Shown here: positions 32,869 to 33,652 of the stretch, in pieces
Numbering within the stretch: the stretch's first letter is position 1
Layout: every line of letters begins with the position of its first letter
Source: Helicobacteraceae bacterium
Lineage (GTDB): Bacteria > Campylobacterota > Campylobacteria > Campylobacterales > SZUA-545
Assembly (NCBI GenBank): GCA_031288475.1
Contig: JAITRJ010000052.1
Span: forward strand, 1-33,652
Direction: 5' to 3'
Length of the DNA stretch: 33,652 bases
Program-made: the position numbers and the translations under genes
The notes under the pieces: model-generated
Told to the model about the DNA's origin: nothing
Seen by the model: only the letters and a program-made list of their open reading frames with translations
Databases searched by the model: none

Positions 32869-33477
32869 ATGAGCGTAGTAAAATTTTCCGCCATCAATCC
32901 GCACGAAGCCGGCTGTGCCTGTACGGGCGGGGGCAAAACGGGACGCGTCATACCGGCAAGCCGCGACTTCGACTATCCGACGGTTTTCTTTCCCGATGGC
33001 GAGTTATTGAAAAAGATAGGAGCGGAGGCTTTGCGCAAGCTGGTTTTCCGTCATCACTCGCTTCTGCGGGAGAGCGAAATAGGGAATATGTTCCCCAAAG
33101 ACGAAGAGGAGTTCCTTCGACGCGTCAGCGCGATTGCGGATTTCATCGTTGAAGCTTGTGGCGGTGAACGTAACTACAGCGAAAGAGAGGGCAGAGATGT
33201 CTGTATCCGCACGCGTCACTTTCCTATAGAGATCACGGAAAAAGGGCGGGAAGTATGGCTGAGAACTCTCTATACAGCATTGGAAGAAAGCGGTTTTCCG
33301 CGGAAGTTTCGCGCGATGTATTGGGAGTGGCTGGAGCCGTTTTCGATACGTATGATCAACCGCCGCACGACCAAAACGCAGCCCGTTCGCATGACGTGGA
33401 AGAACGCGAAAGCTTTCGCCGATGGCAAACTCAAGGTAAAAAAGGCGGCTGAAACCTGCAAATGCGGCTGTCACTAA
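32869..33477 (+). CDS. Truncated hemoglobin-like protein with cysteine-rich ends
   Basis: The globin core (about residues 35-165) matches epsilonproteobacterial truncated globins: GAEALRKLVFRHHSLLRESE, IGNMFP, FLRRVSAIADFIVEACGG, IRTRHFPIEITEKGREVWLR and WLEPFSIRMINRR. His117 in TRHFPIEI is the expected proximal haem ligand, and Trp130 is the conserved Trp. The best start is ATG 32869, behind AAGGGG; a longer frame to 32785 lacks similarity and a ribosome site. Unusual additions are an N-terminal CACTGGGKTG (Cys16, Cys18) and a C-terminal tail ending CKCGCH (Cys197, 199, 201, His202), which look like metal ligands. Truncated globins bind O2 or NO; the tails suggest a metal-linked or redox-linked variant. 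It is divergent from the small helical genes. Confidence 0.85.
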   Translation: MSVVKFSAINPHEAGCACTGGGKTGRVIPASRDFDYPTVFFPDGELLKKIGAEALRKLVFRHHSLLRESEIGNMFPKDEEEFLRRVSAIADFIVEACGGERNYSEREGRDVCIRTRHFPIEITEKGREVWLRTLYTALEESGFPRKFRAMYWEWLEPFSIRMINRRTTKTQPVRMTWKNAKAFADGKLKVKKAAETCKCGCH

Positions 33478-33621
33478 TAACGCGACGGAGCTCGCTGCAC
33501 GCCGATTAAAGAGGATCACAATATCATTAGCGTCGCGAAAGCGCGGGATTTGTATTTTAACTCCTTTAGGAAATTGATAGAGCGGGATTTGTGAAAATCG
33601 CCGCAATGATAAGGATAGAGC

Positions 33622-33652
33622 ATGTTTAAAATGATAAGCAGCGTTTTGCTAT
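33622..33652 (+). CDS. Start of an unidentified gene, truncated at the window edge
   Basis: ATG 33622 lies behind AAGGAT and opens MFKMISSVLL, a positively charged then hydrophobic start suggesting a signal peptide or membrane anchor. Ten codons are too few to name it. The 144 bases between it and the globin stop contain AGCGGGATTTGT-like repeats (near 33549 and 33580) but no gene. Confidence 0.5.
   Translation, partial: MFKMISSVLL

Overview
The window most likely comes from a member of the Campylobacterota (epsilonproteobacteria). The gene order tatB-tatC-queA matches what I recall from Campylobacter. The membrane-fusion/RND/TolC/LolA operon, the YbiT-type ABC-F protein, ThyX and the small globin at the right edge all look like that phylum. 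GC content is intermediate, and the hexamer CGATCG is locally dense. No database was searched: family calls come from motifs and remembered family sequences.

Left edge (1-1890): the window opens inside the 5' end of anfD, the alpha subunit of an iron-only (alternative) nitrogenase, on the minus strand. No intact anfH precedes it. Instead there is a 50-codon ORF whose first 12 residues read like the start of a NifH-type Fe protein and which then loses all similarity. A sigma-54-like promoter element lies further upstream. Next come two broken genes: a DUF2628-type membrane protein (frameshift plus TGA) and a methyltransferase (nine-G tract plus TGA).

Housekeeping block (1904-8490): queA, tatC and tatB overlap on the minus strand. 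queA has no standard start codon and probably begins at a CTG overlapping the tatC stop. A plus-strand LTA-synthase/sulfatase-type membrane transferase follows, then thyX and a CNNM/CBS membrane protein on the minus strand, an eroded GNAT acetyltransferase gene and a tRNA-Gly(GCC).

Alpha-glucan operon (8675-21014, all minus): transcription runs phosphorylase, nucleotidyltransferase/phosphoglucomutase fusion, GH57 amylopullulanase-type enzyme, GH57 4-alpha-glucanotransferase, GalT-type uridylyltransferase, DUF4912 protein, GH57 branching enzyme, ROK sugar kinase. Together these could build, trim, phosphorolyse and re-activate an intracellular glucan. Three members lack a textbook catalytic residue: the PLP lysine of the phosphorylase, the nucleophilic histidine of GalT, and the serine loop of the mutase domain.

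Middle and efflux region (21062-31683): two uncharacterised genes, a clear terminator and ybiT precede a six-gene minus-strand operon: membrane-fusion protein, RND pump, N6-adenine DNA methyltransferase, unknown 216-aa protein, TolC, LolA. The methyltransferase pair sits inside an export operon, and every junction from the pump onward is a 4-base stop/start overlap.

Right edge (31684-33652): an eroded region with a decayed lipoprotein-like gene, two small overlapping helical genes, a truncated globin with cysteine-rich ends, and the first codons of another gene. The number of decayed genes alongside intact core genes suggests ongoing gene loss, possibly in a host-associated lineage, but that is inference.
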